A stretch of 64,000 nt of DNA. Source: Methanobrevibacter sp. Its GTDB lineage: Archaea; Methanobacteriota; Methanobacteria; Methanobacteriales; Methanobacteriaceae. Positions 25,201-35,700 of the stretch are shown here, one piece after another (the stretch's first letter is position 1; every line of letters begins with the position of its first letter). Location: contig NZ_SUTI01000004.1 of assembly GCF_015062985.1 (NCBI RefSeq), positions 51,332 through 115,331 on the forward strand. The letters run 5' to 3'. The notes below the pieces were generated by a model, which was not told the DNA's origin, did not search any database, and was given only the letters and a program-made list of their open reading frames with translations. The translations under genes were made by a program, and so were the position numbers.

Positions 25201-27177
25201 AAGCTCATATTCGCCGCTGTCAAAATTCTTTAAAGGAATTGATGTATCTCCATTGTATAAATTAACAATCTTTTTACGTTCTCCATTGATATATAGAATT
25301 GCCTGACCTTGCACGCCTTTAGGAAGTAAAGTAGCGACAGCAACCCCATTCTCACCTATTTTAATTTCCGGAGTTCTTAAAGACAGTTTAACAGGCAACT
25401 TTTTGACTCTGATGTTTTTAGTGTAGAACTCCTTGAAGTAGTTGCCATTACCCTCATAACTGACATCCAATGAAAATTTGCCAGGATTCAGGTTATTGAT
25501 TTCAAGGTAAGCATTTCTATTTGATAAATCGAGTTTATAGGTTTTTTTATCATAAACAACAGAAACAACACCTGTTACGGTACGCTTATCCTCACCAAAT
25601 ACAGTGATATTGATTTTAAGGGTGTCATTGAAAAGGATGTTGTTATTGGTTACGACCTTAAGATATGTCATTTTCTTACCAACATCTATAACAACCTGTT
25701 TTGAAAAGCTTCCTAATGTTACATTCATATAATATTGGCCTTTATTTTGAGTATAGCTAAATTTATAACTGGTTTTTCCATTTATAAAATCTCTTGTTAA
25801 TTTTTGACCTGTTGAAGTTTCAAAAGTCACGTCAAGTACAGGGAACAAGTTAATTTGAGGTATTTGATTTAAATTATCTGACCATGAGACAATAACGCGT
25901 GTAAAATCACTGATATTTACTTTTGAGTATTCCGGAGTAATTTTCAAAGTCAACCAGGTGTTAATCTTATCATTGTTTACAATGAATCCTGCTTCATAAG
26001 GGTTTTCATTAGTTCCCCACCAATTGTTATCCAATGAAATCGCATCACCTGCGTTGAAGAATACACCACTATAAACTCCGCTGCCCTGGAAGTTATCTAT
26101 AAATGCATTATAAGTCAAGTTTAAATTTCCGCTGTTGTAAATAGTTGAAGAACCTAAGTAACCTTGCTTGTTTTTTTCACAAAAGGCAGTATTGTTCCTG
26201 AATATTGACCCTCTAGCAGTAAAATTACCTGAATTATAGATTGCGCCATAAATAAATCTGAAATTTGCCTGTTCAATATAGTTATTCTCAACAATTGAAT
26301 TCAATAAGATGAAGCTTCCTGTATTGTAGATTGCTGATCCTTTTGTTTCATGTGTTGCATGAGAATTGGAAATCAAGCTGTTTTCCATTACCAATTGCCC
26401 ATCATTTGCTATTCCTGCACCATAACCGAAATCTATGCTTTTTGAGCTATTAAATACTGTGTTATTTATTGATGCTTTTCCGTTATTATAGATTGATCCC
26501 CCATAAGAGAAAAGACCTGAATCGGATAGTGCAATATTATTTTCAAAATAAGAATCTGAAATTGTCAAATCACCAAAATTGCTTATTGCACCACCATAAA
26601 CGTAAGAATTGCCATAAGCTAAGCAGCTGTTAATGAAAGAACAGCCCTCCACATTTACAGTTGCTTTTTTTATCTGCAATGCAGCACCATAAACCACACC
26701 ATCATATGTGTTGGATATTGATGCCGGAGATTTGTAAGAATTGATGAATTTTATATTCTTGAATGTGACTTTAACATTATTATCTACAACAAAAAGATAA
26801 TTCACATTTTTTCCATCAATAACGGTATTCTCGCCACCCACAAAACTAATTGATTTCTTTATGGTTATTTTGGTATTTTTTGAACCTGAATAAACACCAT
26901 CAGATAGATAAATCGTATCGCCGTTCTTGGCTTTTGAATATGCACTTGAAATAGTCTTGAGTGATGAATCTTCAGAATACCCATTATTTGAATCAACACC
27001 ATTTATATTGTCAACATAAATGGAACTTTGAGTTTCCGTTAAAACATTTCCATAATTCCCATCATCCAAAGACAGAACATCTGTCTGATTATCATCCACA
27101 TCACTAGCATTGACCGCAGTTAATGTAAACAATATCATGACAATGGAAATCATTAGAATAATCCTATTATATTTCAA
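22243..27177 (-). CDS. Adhesin-like protein, beta-helix plus Ig-like repeats (1644 aa)
   Basis: This is a secreted surface protein. A signal peptide (MKYNRIILMISIVMILF, cleavage near residue 24) precedes a parallel beta-helix of about residues 50-400, rich in Asn ladders, ending at a NNWWGTNENP motif. About 14 Ig-like repeats of 80-90 residues follow to the C-terminus, with phrases such as NATG and YEGNGNYF. The last three use a different type marked by KYY and ending in PGTYTVKAT. There is no membrane anchor or sortase signal. The start is a TTG at 27177 with GAGGT 7 nt upstream. It has its own promoter region and terminator. Binding partners are unknown. Confidence 0.85.
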   Translation of the reverse strand: MKYNRIILMISIVMILFTLTAVNASDVDDNQTDVLSLDDGNYGNVLTETQSSIYVDNINGVDSNNGYSEDSSLKTISSAYSKAKNGDTIYLSDGVYSGSKNTKITIKKSISFVGGENTVIDGKNVNYLFVVDNNVKVTFKNIKFINSYKSPASISNTYDGVVYGAALQIKKATVNVEGCSFINSCLAYGNSYVYGGAISNFGDLTISDSYFENNIALSDSGLFSYGGSIYNNGKASINNTVFNSSKSIDFGYGAGIANDGQLVMENSLISNSHATHETKGSAIYNTGSFILLNSIVENNYIEQANFRFIYGAIYNSGNFTARGSIFRNNTAFCEKNKQGYLGSSTIYNSGNLNLTYNAFIDNFQGSGVYSGVFFNAGDAISLDNNWWGTNENPYEAGFIVNNDKINTWLTLKITPEYSKVNISDFTRVIVSWSDNLNQIPQINLFPVLDVTFETSTGQKLTRDFINGKTSYKFSYTQNKGQYYMNVTLGSFSKQVVIDVGKKMTYLKVVTNNNILFNDTLKINITVFGEDKRTVTGVVSVVYDKKTYKLDLSNRNAYLEINNLNPGKFSLDVSYEGNGNYFKEFYTKNIRVKKLPVKLSLRTPEIKIGENGVAVATLLPKGVQGQAILYINGERKKIVNLYNGDTSIPLKNFDSGEYELLLEFVETSKYRSANASSIFKVTRYASSMNVTANDIMVGEDAIITVDVSPDDLRGEAKLIINDHTESIYLDGVSTNVTLSNLEAGNYTVTVLYDGYSKFYPANASTSFSVLKTPSRLNVKITQNEKDYNGTITVKTTPKECTGVVGVYINYKHYALNLTNGQAKFDVEFDRGSNLIFVYYEGDAYYMESNWNTTIGVADKFIFIGKNATGWNYNDFEYAVRIVEENGVPIKNAEVTVKLGDKQYKIKTDNGGFAYLTLNLPTGKYTVSSTYNKVTIQNTLTVNDIVFNLTTNDIIYGDEEIIEADFDRGITGKVNFVISGFLNVTVDIFNGKADYIMPNLNAKNYVVKATYLNKFFTSKVVRSGFVVSKADLNPNVTFMNLTSRNNPIITVSDLEDATGKVIFNVIGKQYSKTIVNSQCSLTLPKQSAGKYDVTVTYAGNKNYNNFTYNTAFYISEFSTDVILKINNAVYGKNLIATATLNSNATGIVRFSVEDRSEDVKISKGVAKWKFSGIDVGSHEITATYLGDNYYSSSSNSTSFSVSKAKSSIVLYTEEVVLNENIRIYANLSENATGKVLYSMNGYYSPRYKGIEGSRSMWYISPLTTGEYTVIAVYDGDNNYYGSNTTFILKVTQKRAKLIVDINDAGLNDRVMANIRLKTSDGLGISDYIVLNVGGKSYNVYVDDGEASLVIGKMAKGNYSFEASYAGNKYYSKSISKGQFEVKDTLLDVDLSADDVVKYYKGNEKLVISLLTVKGKPIVGETIKVKIKGSSYEVVSDKNGKASVSLDFNSGDYTAFITFDETDSYHGASTNASITILRTVDGIDLNMLYGSASQYFAIFSDSTGKVLGNTEVTFTIGDKSLTVKTMPNGIAKLSIDISPGSYKISTKNPVTGETNTNKIFVFKYLMVNKDVTKYYHDTNYYKVRAFDDNGNPAAGQIVKMQVDGKTYNIKTDDKGFAYLNVDLMPGTYTVKATYNGFTVTNKITVKS

Positions 27178-27259
27178 ATTAAATACCTCTATACTAATTT
27201 TTTGTCGCCAATATGATTAGTTTTGAAAAATATAATATATAAAAATATCTGAAAAATAG

Positions 27260-27302
27260 GATAAAAATAGAAAAAAAGGAAAATTAGTCTGAGACTAATT
27301 TA
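27260..27302 (-). terminator. Terminator of the membrane-anchored adhesin gene
   Basis: A perfect 9-bp stem (AAATTAGTC at 27281-27289, GACTAATTT at 27293-27301) overlaps the stop codon. On the minus strand it is followed by a T-rich tract (27268-27280). Confidence 0.7.
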
Positions 27303-29522
27303 ATTTAAATTTGATTTCTTACGCCTAATTCCAATAAACAACAGAATCATGATAGGAATGATGAAAAATACTGATGGGATAAACTTATCAATCTCATTTT
27401 TTTCATCTATTTCGTAAACTTTTTTGCTAACACTTGCTGAATCTCCAGCTTGCGGTGAATCTAAACTTCTTGCAGATTTAGATTGGCTTGCAAGACCTTC
27501 TTCTCCTTCAGATGAAGGGGTTACATCAGATTCATTAGTATATTCGTATCTGGTAGCCTGCCCATTATAGGAGGTAGTGTTTACTTCACCGTCCTCAGTA
27601 TTGGAATTGATATAATTGAGCAATACATCTTTTAATGATGTGTAACGGGAATTGGATGAATTTCCAGAAGAAGAGCCTTTACCGTCTCCAGAACCTTTTG
27701 AATTATCACCATTACCATTGGAATTGCCATTAACAGGATTCCACCATTGGTCATCTCCGTCTTCTCCACCATATTTATCGGAAGTTCCCGGAATTAACGG
27801 GTTGAATGAATATGGATTATTGTTCTTTTCGCCAGATATTTTGCTACCGTCAACCTTATTTGAGAGATCCTTTTCATTTTCAGGATTATAATTGAAAATG
27901 TTTCCATTATCGACATTGTTTTGAAGAGATGCAAAATAGTCAAATGCCTTCATTACTCTGTTGTTGAAAAATTCCATATTCCTATGTTGGGAAATGTCTC
28001 CATATTTATATCCGCTTTTGGTTGGATCCACATTTGGATTATAGGAGACCAACAAGTTATTGAAAATTTTTGAATCGACAGAGCTTAACAAGTTTACTGA
28101 ATAATAACCATCGCTGAATATTGTATTGTTCTGGATATCATACTTATGATCACCGGATGTACTTTGGCGATAACTAATTCCAAATAAATTGTCATCAACT
28201 GTAACAGCACCGACGCTGTGCACTTCTATTGTGTTATTGTAAATTACAGAATTGGAATCCTGTGATTCAATTCCTGCCACCAATGCCCATTCATGAGCAC
28301 CTGCCAGACCTGTAACATTAATAACATTTTCTGTAATGGATAATGAAGTTGACCCATAGAAATTTTGAGAATAAATTCCTATGTTAGGTCCGTTTGAAAA
28401 TGAATATAAATCATTTTTAGTCACATTTACATCAGAAATAGGACCTGTAATCTGAATAGGATATGCAGTACCCGCAGCAAGCTTACCTCCAGTTGTAATG
28501 ATTGTGATATTATTTCCAATTACGGTCAAATTATTTAAGTCGTAAATATCTAACCCATAGAGATAATTATCAACACCCGGATATGTCAAAAAGTCAGACA
28601 TGAATATGGAATTATTTGCAATTAATCCATAATCTGATTTTGAAATCAACATACAATCCAGAGAAGGATATTTTGTATCTGGTCTTTTATTAACCTCTGA
28701 AAATAAGGTATTTCCTATAAATGACAAATTATGTGAATTTTCAATACCTACGGTCAATACTAAATCAGATGCCAATTCAGCCCCATTTGGACCAAATATA
28801 ATATCTTTTAGAGGTAATGCTGAACTGATAGTATTGTTCTCAATTAAAGCATTATTAGAATTAGATAATTTAACTGCACAATTATAAACGTTCACATCAT
28901 TGTTATGACCTTCAAAGTTTACTTTGGAGTTAATTAATCTAAGATTTCTAATTGGTTTATTGGAAGTTCCTTCGGCTAAAATACCATACGCTTCTACATT
29001 TGTTGGTACGATATAATTAATATCAAGATTTATCAGATTTGCATTATCGGAATAAACCAATACTCCAGCACCATCATTATTATCAAATTCACTGTCCAAA
29101 TCCATAGTCAAATCTTTTAAAGTAATATTATTCGCATCCAATTCAAATACTGTATTTCTCAATGTGTATCCAGTTCCACTGATGACAACATTGCTGGCAT
29201 TAATATTCAATTTGCCCAAGTTTTCAAAATCTTCTGTGATAATGAATGTCTTATTTGAATGATAAACAGGTAAAACACCATCCACAAAATAATCATCAAT
29301 ATTTTGAGAATTGATGTAAACTGTTTCATTAGCAATCAAATCTGGAACATCAGGAACTTCTACATCAAAAACACCAGCCAATTTGGATTCATTTGCTATG
29401 GATAACTTTTCTTTAGTGATATTGTTTGAATTTTCATTTAAATCAACTGCCGAAACAGAAGAAATCAAACATAAACTGATAACTATGATCAATCCCAATA
29501 TCAATTTTCGATTTAGCCTTAT
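27300..29522 (-). CDS. Membrane-anchored beta-helix adhesin-like protein (about 740 aa, probable AUA start)
   Basis: A signal peptide is followed by a beta-helix region (about 100-545), a Gly/Ser/Asn-rich linker (about 590-625), and a C-terminal membrane helix with a basic tail (IPIMILLFIGIRRKK). It is the only member of the block with a visible anchor. The beta-helix equals one copy of the module found three times in the 2641-residue neighbour (shared YPSLDC, GTAYPIQ, GISY, YDIQNNTI). The first standard start is TTG at 29504, but that has its GGAGGTG 23 nt away and drops the basic N-terminus. ATA at 29520-29522 has GGAGGTG 5 nt upstream and would give MRLNRKLILG, matching the paralogues' starts. 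Confidence 0.8.
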   Translation of the reverse strand: MRLNRKLILGLIIVISLCLISSVSAVDLNENSNNITKEKLSIANESKLAGVFDVEVPDVPDLIANETVYINSQNIDDYFVDGVLPVYHSNKTFIITEDFENLGKLNINASNVVISGTGYTLRNTVFELDANNITLKDLTMDLDSEFDNNDGAGVLVYSDNANLINLDINYIVPTNVEAYGILAEGTSNKPIRNLRLINSKVNFEGHNNDVNVYNCAVKLSNSNNALIENNTISSALPLKDIIFGPNGAELASDLVLTVGIENSHNLSFIGNTLFSEVNKRPDTKYPSLDCMLISKSDYGLIANNSIFMSDFLTYPGVDNYLYGLDIYDLNNLTVIGNNITIITTGGKLAAGTAYPIQITGPISDVNVTKNDLYSFSNGPNIGIYSQNFYGSTSLSITENVINVTGLAGAHEWALVAGIESQDSNSVIYNNTIEVHSVGAVTVDDNLFGISYRQSTSGDHKYDIQNNTIFSDGYYSVNLLSSVDSKIFNNLLVSYNPNVDPTKSGYKYGDISQHRNMEFFNNRVMKAFDYFASLQNNVDNGNIFNYNPENEKDLSNKVDGSKISGEKNNNPYSFNPLIPGTSDKYGGEDGDDQWWNPVNGNSNGNGDNSKGSGDGKGSSSGNSSNSRYTSLKDVLLNYINSNTEDGEVNTTSYNGQATRYEYTNESDVTPSSEGEEGLASQSKSARSLDSPQAGDSASVSKKVYEIDEKNEIDKFIPSVFFIIPIMILLFIGIRRKKSNLN

Positions 29523-29544
29523 ATTTTCACCTCCATTAAAAGTG

Positions 29545-29560
29545 ATTATCTTTAGATAAT
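29545..29560. promoter_or_regulatory. Perfect palindrome in the leader of the anchored adhesin
   Basis: ATTATCTTTAGATAAT is a 7-bp perfect inverted repeat with a 2-nt centre, 10 bp upstream of the Shine-Dalgarno. It may be an operator or an RNA hairpin that affects translation; no regulator is known. Confidence 0.35.
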
Positions 29561-29666
29561 TAAAAAATACATTTTATCAAATATAATTTAAAAATCGTTT
29601 AAAGATAGTAGATTATATATAAAAAATAGTTTATAAAGTTTTCATTAATTTTTTATAAAATATTAT

Positions 29667-29712
29667 TGAAAAAAAAGAAAATCATAATAAAAGAGTGAAA
29701 TACCCTTTTATT
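29667..29712 (-). terminator. Terminator of the 2641-residue adhesin gene
   Basis: An 8-bp stem (AATAAAAG at 29687-29694, CTTTTATT at 29705-29712) lies 21 bp past the stop codon. On the minus strand it is followed by a T-rich tract (29668-29680). Confidence 0.65.
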
Positions 29713-29732
29713 ATTTTAAATTATTTTTGTGT

Positions 29733-32700
29733 TTATTTTACTACTTTAAGTGTTGTTGCAACTGTGTATTCTTTGTATTTAGCGTCACCACTGTATACAA
29801 CATTCAATGGATAATCACCGGCAGGTAATTTTGAAATAGCAATTAAGGCACTGCCATCTACAACATTTGTTGTGTAATTGTTTCCATTTACTTCAACTGA
29901 AACACTACCGGTTGCATCATCAGATAAAGTTACACTAACAATAGAATAATCTCCATCTACATAGTATTTAGCGGTAACTTTCATTTTTACGTTGTATTTG
30001 TTGACGTTGAATTTTACAGTTGTGGATTGGTTTTTATACTTGTCGTCACCACTGTATTTCACATCCAATGCATATTGACCAGCAGGTAAGTCAGGAATTA
30101 CAATTGTTGCAACACCATCAACGACAGTAGCAGTGTAATCCACGCCATCGACTGTGATGATTACATCACCTGTTACGTCGCTTGCTAAAGCAACATTGAC
30201 TGTTACGTCGTCACCAACTTTAACAGTTCTTGCAGTTGCTTTCATGGTTGTTGATTGTTTGTTAACATTAAATGTTACGGTAGTGGTTCTTGCTTTGTAT
30301 TTGTCATCTCCACTGTAGACCACATCAAATGCATATTGTCCATATGGTAAACCTGGAATAACAATAGCAGCAGCACCATTTTCAACTTCAGCAGTGTATT
30401 CAGTACCATTAATGTCTATTGCAACAGTTCCAGTTGCATCACTTGCTAAAGCAACGTTGACAGTTACGTCGTCACCAACTTTAACAGTTCTTGCGGTTGC
30501 TTTTATGCTTGTGGTTTGTTTGTTTACATTGAATGTTACTGTAGTATTTGCAGCATTGTATTTGCCATCACCAGCGTAGTCTACAGGCAATGCATATTGA
30601 CCTACACCTAAATCAGGGATGATAATTGTTGCAGCACCAACTTCAGCAGCACCAGTGTAACTTGTACCATTGATAGTAATTGATACTTCACCGGTTGCAT
30701 CGCTAGGTAATACAACGTTTACAGTTACGTTGTTTCCTAATTTAACTGTACGGGCAGTTGCCTTAATGGTAGCATTAATTTTATTGACGTTGTATTTTAC
30801 AGTTGTGGTTTGCGGTCTGTATTTGTCGTCTCCACTGTATGATACAGTAAATGCTTGTTTTCCAGCTTCTGATATTACTGGAAGTTCGACAGTTGCTGCA
30901 CCGTCAACTACATCAGCAGTGTAGTCTATGCCGTCAACAGTAATAGTAACAGTTCCGGTTGCATCGCTAGGTAAAACAACATTTGCGATTGCGTTTTCAT
31001 CCACTTGCACATCATCTGCGGTTGCTTTCATTGTTGGGTAATATTTGTTAACATTGAAAGTGATTGGAGCAGTGTTGTTTTCGTATTTGCCATCACCGGA
31101 GTAGATTACATCGAAGTTGTATGTTCCTGCAGGTAACAATGGAGCATAAATAATTGCTTTACCGTCAACGAGTTCAGCAGAATACTCTGTACCGTTAACA
31201 ATTATGGAAACAGTACCAGTAGCATCGCTTTCGGATAAGATTACTTCAACAGTAGCGTTTTGATCAACTCTACCAGGGTGACCTTTAGCTTTAGTGAATT
31301 CAACAGCATATTTGTCAACAGCAAATGAAACACTTGCAGTTGTATCATTGTAATTGCCATCACCAGCGTATATTACATCAACAGCATATTCACCAGCACT
31401 TAAACCAGGAATAACAATAGTTGCAGCTCCATCTTCAATAGCACCAGTGTAATCAGTGCCATCAACAGTGATTGAAACAGTGCCAGTGACATCATCCTTA
31501 TCGAATGTTACATTGACTATGACATCATCACCAACTTTAACAGAATCTGCAGCAGCTTCCATAGTTGCATTTGCTTTAAATACAGTGAATGAAGCATTAG
31601 CATCACTATCTAAGCTGTAAGCACTATCAGGTGTGAAAGTAGCAGTCACATCATAATCATTAGCAGCTAAACCAGGAATGATTGCACTGCCTTGACCTTC
31701 AGAAGTAATATTTACTGTGTAATCTGTACCGTCAATAGATACAACGATTGTACCAGTTGCTTTTGGATTGAATTCAACATTGACAACAGCATCTTCACCA
31801 TAAACAACATCTTCAACACTGATTACTAAATCAGAGGTAACTGGATAGTTGTTTTCTACAACATTGTCTGCATTTGTGAATTTAACAGCAGCATCACCTT
31901 TTAACTCACTAGCAATTAATAAGTTGTCGGTTACGTTGTTTCCGGTTTTTGAACCTAAATCAACAGCATAATTACCAGTAGTGGTAATGTTGTTTTCTTT
32001 AATTACGTTATTGTTTGCACTTACAGTTACAGTACCGGTTACATTATTGCCAACGAAAGTAGTTCCAACTTTATTAATGGTAACAGCACCAGTAATAGTG
32101 TTGTTTTCAATAACAGCATTAGCACCACCAGTTGTTAAACCATTACCAACAGTGTTATCATAAGCAGTGGCACCAGCAGCAACAGTCATTTTACCGCCAA
32201 CAGTATTGTCATAAGCAACAGAATTAGCACCAGTAGACAAAGCACCACTTACATTGTTACCATAAACAATGGAATTAGCAAGTGCGGTTAAACCGCTACC
32301 ATCAGTCATAGTGTTTCCAACATAAGTGTTGTTAGCAGGGTTTTGACCACCGAATGAAGTACTGATTGAAGATCTGTACAAAGTATTATTAGCAATCAAG
32401 TTATTTGCACCTTCTACCATAAGACCAACAGAAATACCTGAACCTTCTTTACCATAAATCTTGTTGTTAATAACTTTGTTGTAGGTATTTAAAGGTACGC
32501 CAGTAGGTGCGCCAGGAACATTGAAGGTGTTTAAGTAAACCAGGTTTCCAACGTTTCCTTCAGCTTTAACAGTACAGTTGTCGATAGTACAGTTAGTAGC
32601 CCAGGACATTGTGAATGTGGTTGATCCACCGTTGTTTCTGGTGTATAAGTAACTGTTTTTAAGAACAACATTGGTTGAGTTTTGCCTGATACTTGTAGCT

Positions 32701-35700
32701 CCAACACCAGAACCTACTCTTTGGTCTTCAACAACAACACTGATGTTGTCTAATACAACATTATGAGTGTTTGCAATCCATACTTGAGTGTTGTGGAAGT
32801 AAATGCCAGTTACATTGGATCCTGAACCACCATTGGTTACAGCAAAACTGTTACCCGGACTTTCACCAAGCAAACTGCCAGCAGTAGTGTTCAAGTCAAC
32901 ATAAGCATCTTTAGTAGTACTTACAATGTTTACAGGTTTGTTGACGTTCATTTGTACAATGATATTTGTATCAGGATTGATGATGCTTCCTTGGAAGTCT
33001 AAAGTAGCGCCTTCTGGGACATAATCAAATAATCTACCATCATCTTCTTGATTGAAGTAGTATAAGTAAGTATCTTGAGTTACAACACCATCAGCAACAA
33101 ATAACACACCAGTAGCCTCACTGGTTGCAAATTCAGGACCTTCATAAGTAGCAGTTATGATATTTTCACCATCAACTAAATCTTCAGCAACAACTTCAAA
33201 TGTAGCAACACCATCAACTAAATCAACAGTGTAAGATTTACCATTCACTTCAATAGTAACAGTACCTGTAGCATTAGGGACAGTTACACTGACAGTAGCA
33301 TTGGAACCAGTCCAAACTGGGTCTGCAGCTACAGTAATGTTAGCTAAAGATTTAGCAGGAAGGTTATCTTCAACAACATTTCCACTGCCTGATCCGATAT
33401 ATACTGAATCATCACCGCATAAATCAGTAGAGACAAGATAATTGTTGGTTATTATTGCATCATTTGCTGATTTGAGTGAAACAGCATAATGACCTTCAGT
33501 ATAAATAGTATTATTTTTTATTTCAAACTCGGAATTTACACCTGATTGAGCATAGCTGATACCGAAGATATAGTTGTTTTCATCATAATCTCCAATGTTA
33601 TAAGTGTAGATTTCATTATCTTCAATTAAGACACTTCCTGTTTGGACTTCAATACCTGAAACAAGACCAGTATCATGGGCAGCAGTTGCTAAACCAGTTA
33701 CATTGATGAAGTTACCAGTAATTACGGCATCACAAGGAGAACCCATGTTAGATGGGAAGTAAATCGCAAGGTTAGGACCATTGGAAACAGTGGTAATATT
33801 GTTGTCAACTACTCCAAAGTCAGATGAAATAGCAATAATGGCATATGCTGAACCTGCTTCATCTTTTCCACCTGTAGTGGATAAGTTGAAGTTATTGTTT
33901 GAAATGGTTAACTCTTCATCATTAATAAGTTCAACAGCATACAAGTAAACATCTTTACCTGCAGGAGTGAATGTATCAATCATTGAAATGTTGTTTCCAT
34001 CGATTAAACCACTGGAACTTGCAACATACAATGCCTGGAAAGTAGGAGTGGTTCTGTAAAGCCAGTTTGTGGTTACATCCAAGTTGTTGTTGGTGAATTT
34101 AAAGTCTTCAGCACCATTAATCCTTACTCCATTAACAGCGCTTAATCCCATCACATAATATTCATTCTCATATACATCCGCCAAGAAAGCAGGAATAACA
34201 GCAGTAATAGTATTACCGTCGATTACAAGACCTTCGATAGGATCTTCATCATCAAATATACTGACGCCAGAGTTAGCACAGATTGCAGTAGTTACCTCAT
34301 CCACAGCATATTCATCAACAGTGCTTTCAAAGTTAATAGTGTTATTCAATATTTGAACATTATTAGCTCCAGAATAAACATTAATAGCACTAGCCGCTTC
34401 ATCAACAACATAAGTAATATTCATATTAGAAATTACAACATTTTCAGCAGCAATATCAATTAAATTACCAAGATTGCTGTTAGCAACTAAAGTCATATTG
34501 TTTAAAGTCACATCAGAACCTGCAATGATAAAAGCAATATCATTTAATACAGCACTATCCCCAGTAATTGTTAAAGCTCTGTCAATTGTAATATAGGATA
34601 CCAAATCAACAAAATCGCCTTGGAAAATCAACTCATCAAATTCGACAGAATCTAATAAGTTACCGAATTCATCAAAGAAATCATAGAAATTATCTTGAGT
34701 AACAATATTTGTTAAACTAGGTGGGAAGTTTTCTCCAATCTGTACATCTTCACAATCGCCAGGATCAATTGAATCACTTCCATTTAATTCATGAGCATAT
34801 AATGTGTTTCCATTAGCAATCAAATAATCTGCATCAATTATGGAAATTGTGTATTTTCCTTCGGTATAAACTGTATTGTTTTCAATATCAAATGAACGGT
34901 CACCATACATCCATTGTGCATAGCTTATGCCGTACATGTAATTATCATCATCATAATCATTTACATTATATGTGTAAATGGTATTGTTGTATATTTTTGC
35001 ATTACCATTTTGGATTTCAATACCTGATACCAATGCCCAATTACCTGATTTGGAAGCCCAGCCAGTTACATTAATGAAATTATCTTCAATAAGCAATTCT
35101 GAAGTCTCGCCAAACATACTTGCAACGTAAACACCTAAGTTAGGTCCATTGGATATACTTGTAATGTTATTTCCTTTAATGATAACATCAGATTCCACAC
35201 CTTGGAATGCATAAGCGGTTCCAGCAGCATCTTTTCCACCTTTAGTGGACATGACAAAGGTATTATATGAAAATGTAACATTATAATCATTGCCAAAGTC
35301 TATTCCATACAGATAGTTATCCATTCCTGCAGGAGTCATTTCATCAATCATGTAAATTGTATTGTGATCTAATAAACAGTTGTGACAACCGATGATATAT
35401 ATGGATTGAATTGTAGGGAACTCCGCAGAATAGTTATTTGTTGTGGAATTAATGTAGTTGTAAGTAAATATAAGATTATGACAATCTTTAAGCCTTACTG
35501 GGTTAACATTGTTTGAACCCATCAAGTAATAATCCTCGTCATAATTTAGTACATAAACACATGGTAATTTTGTTGTAATTTCATTGTTGTTGACAACAAC
35601 ATTCTTAGTGTCAACAAGCTGAAGGGCAATTCCTTTCAACTCATCTGAAGTCACATGACTTTCAAAGGATATTACATTACCTAATATATTGACATCATTA

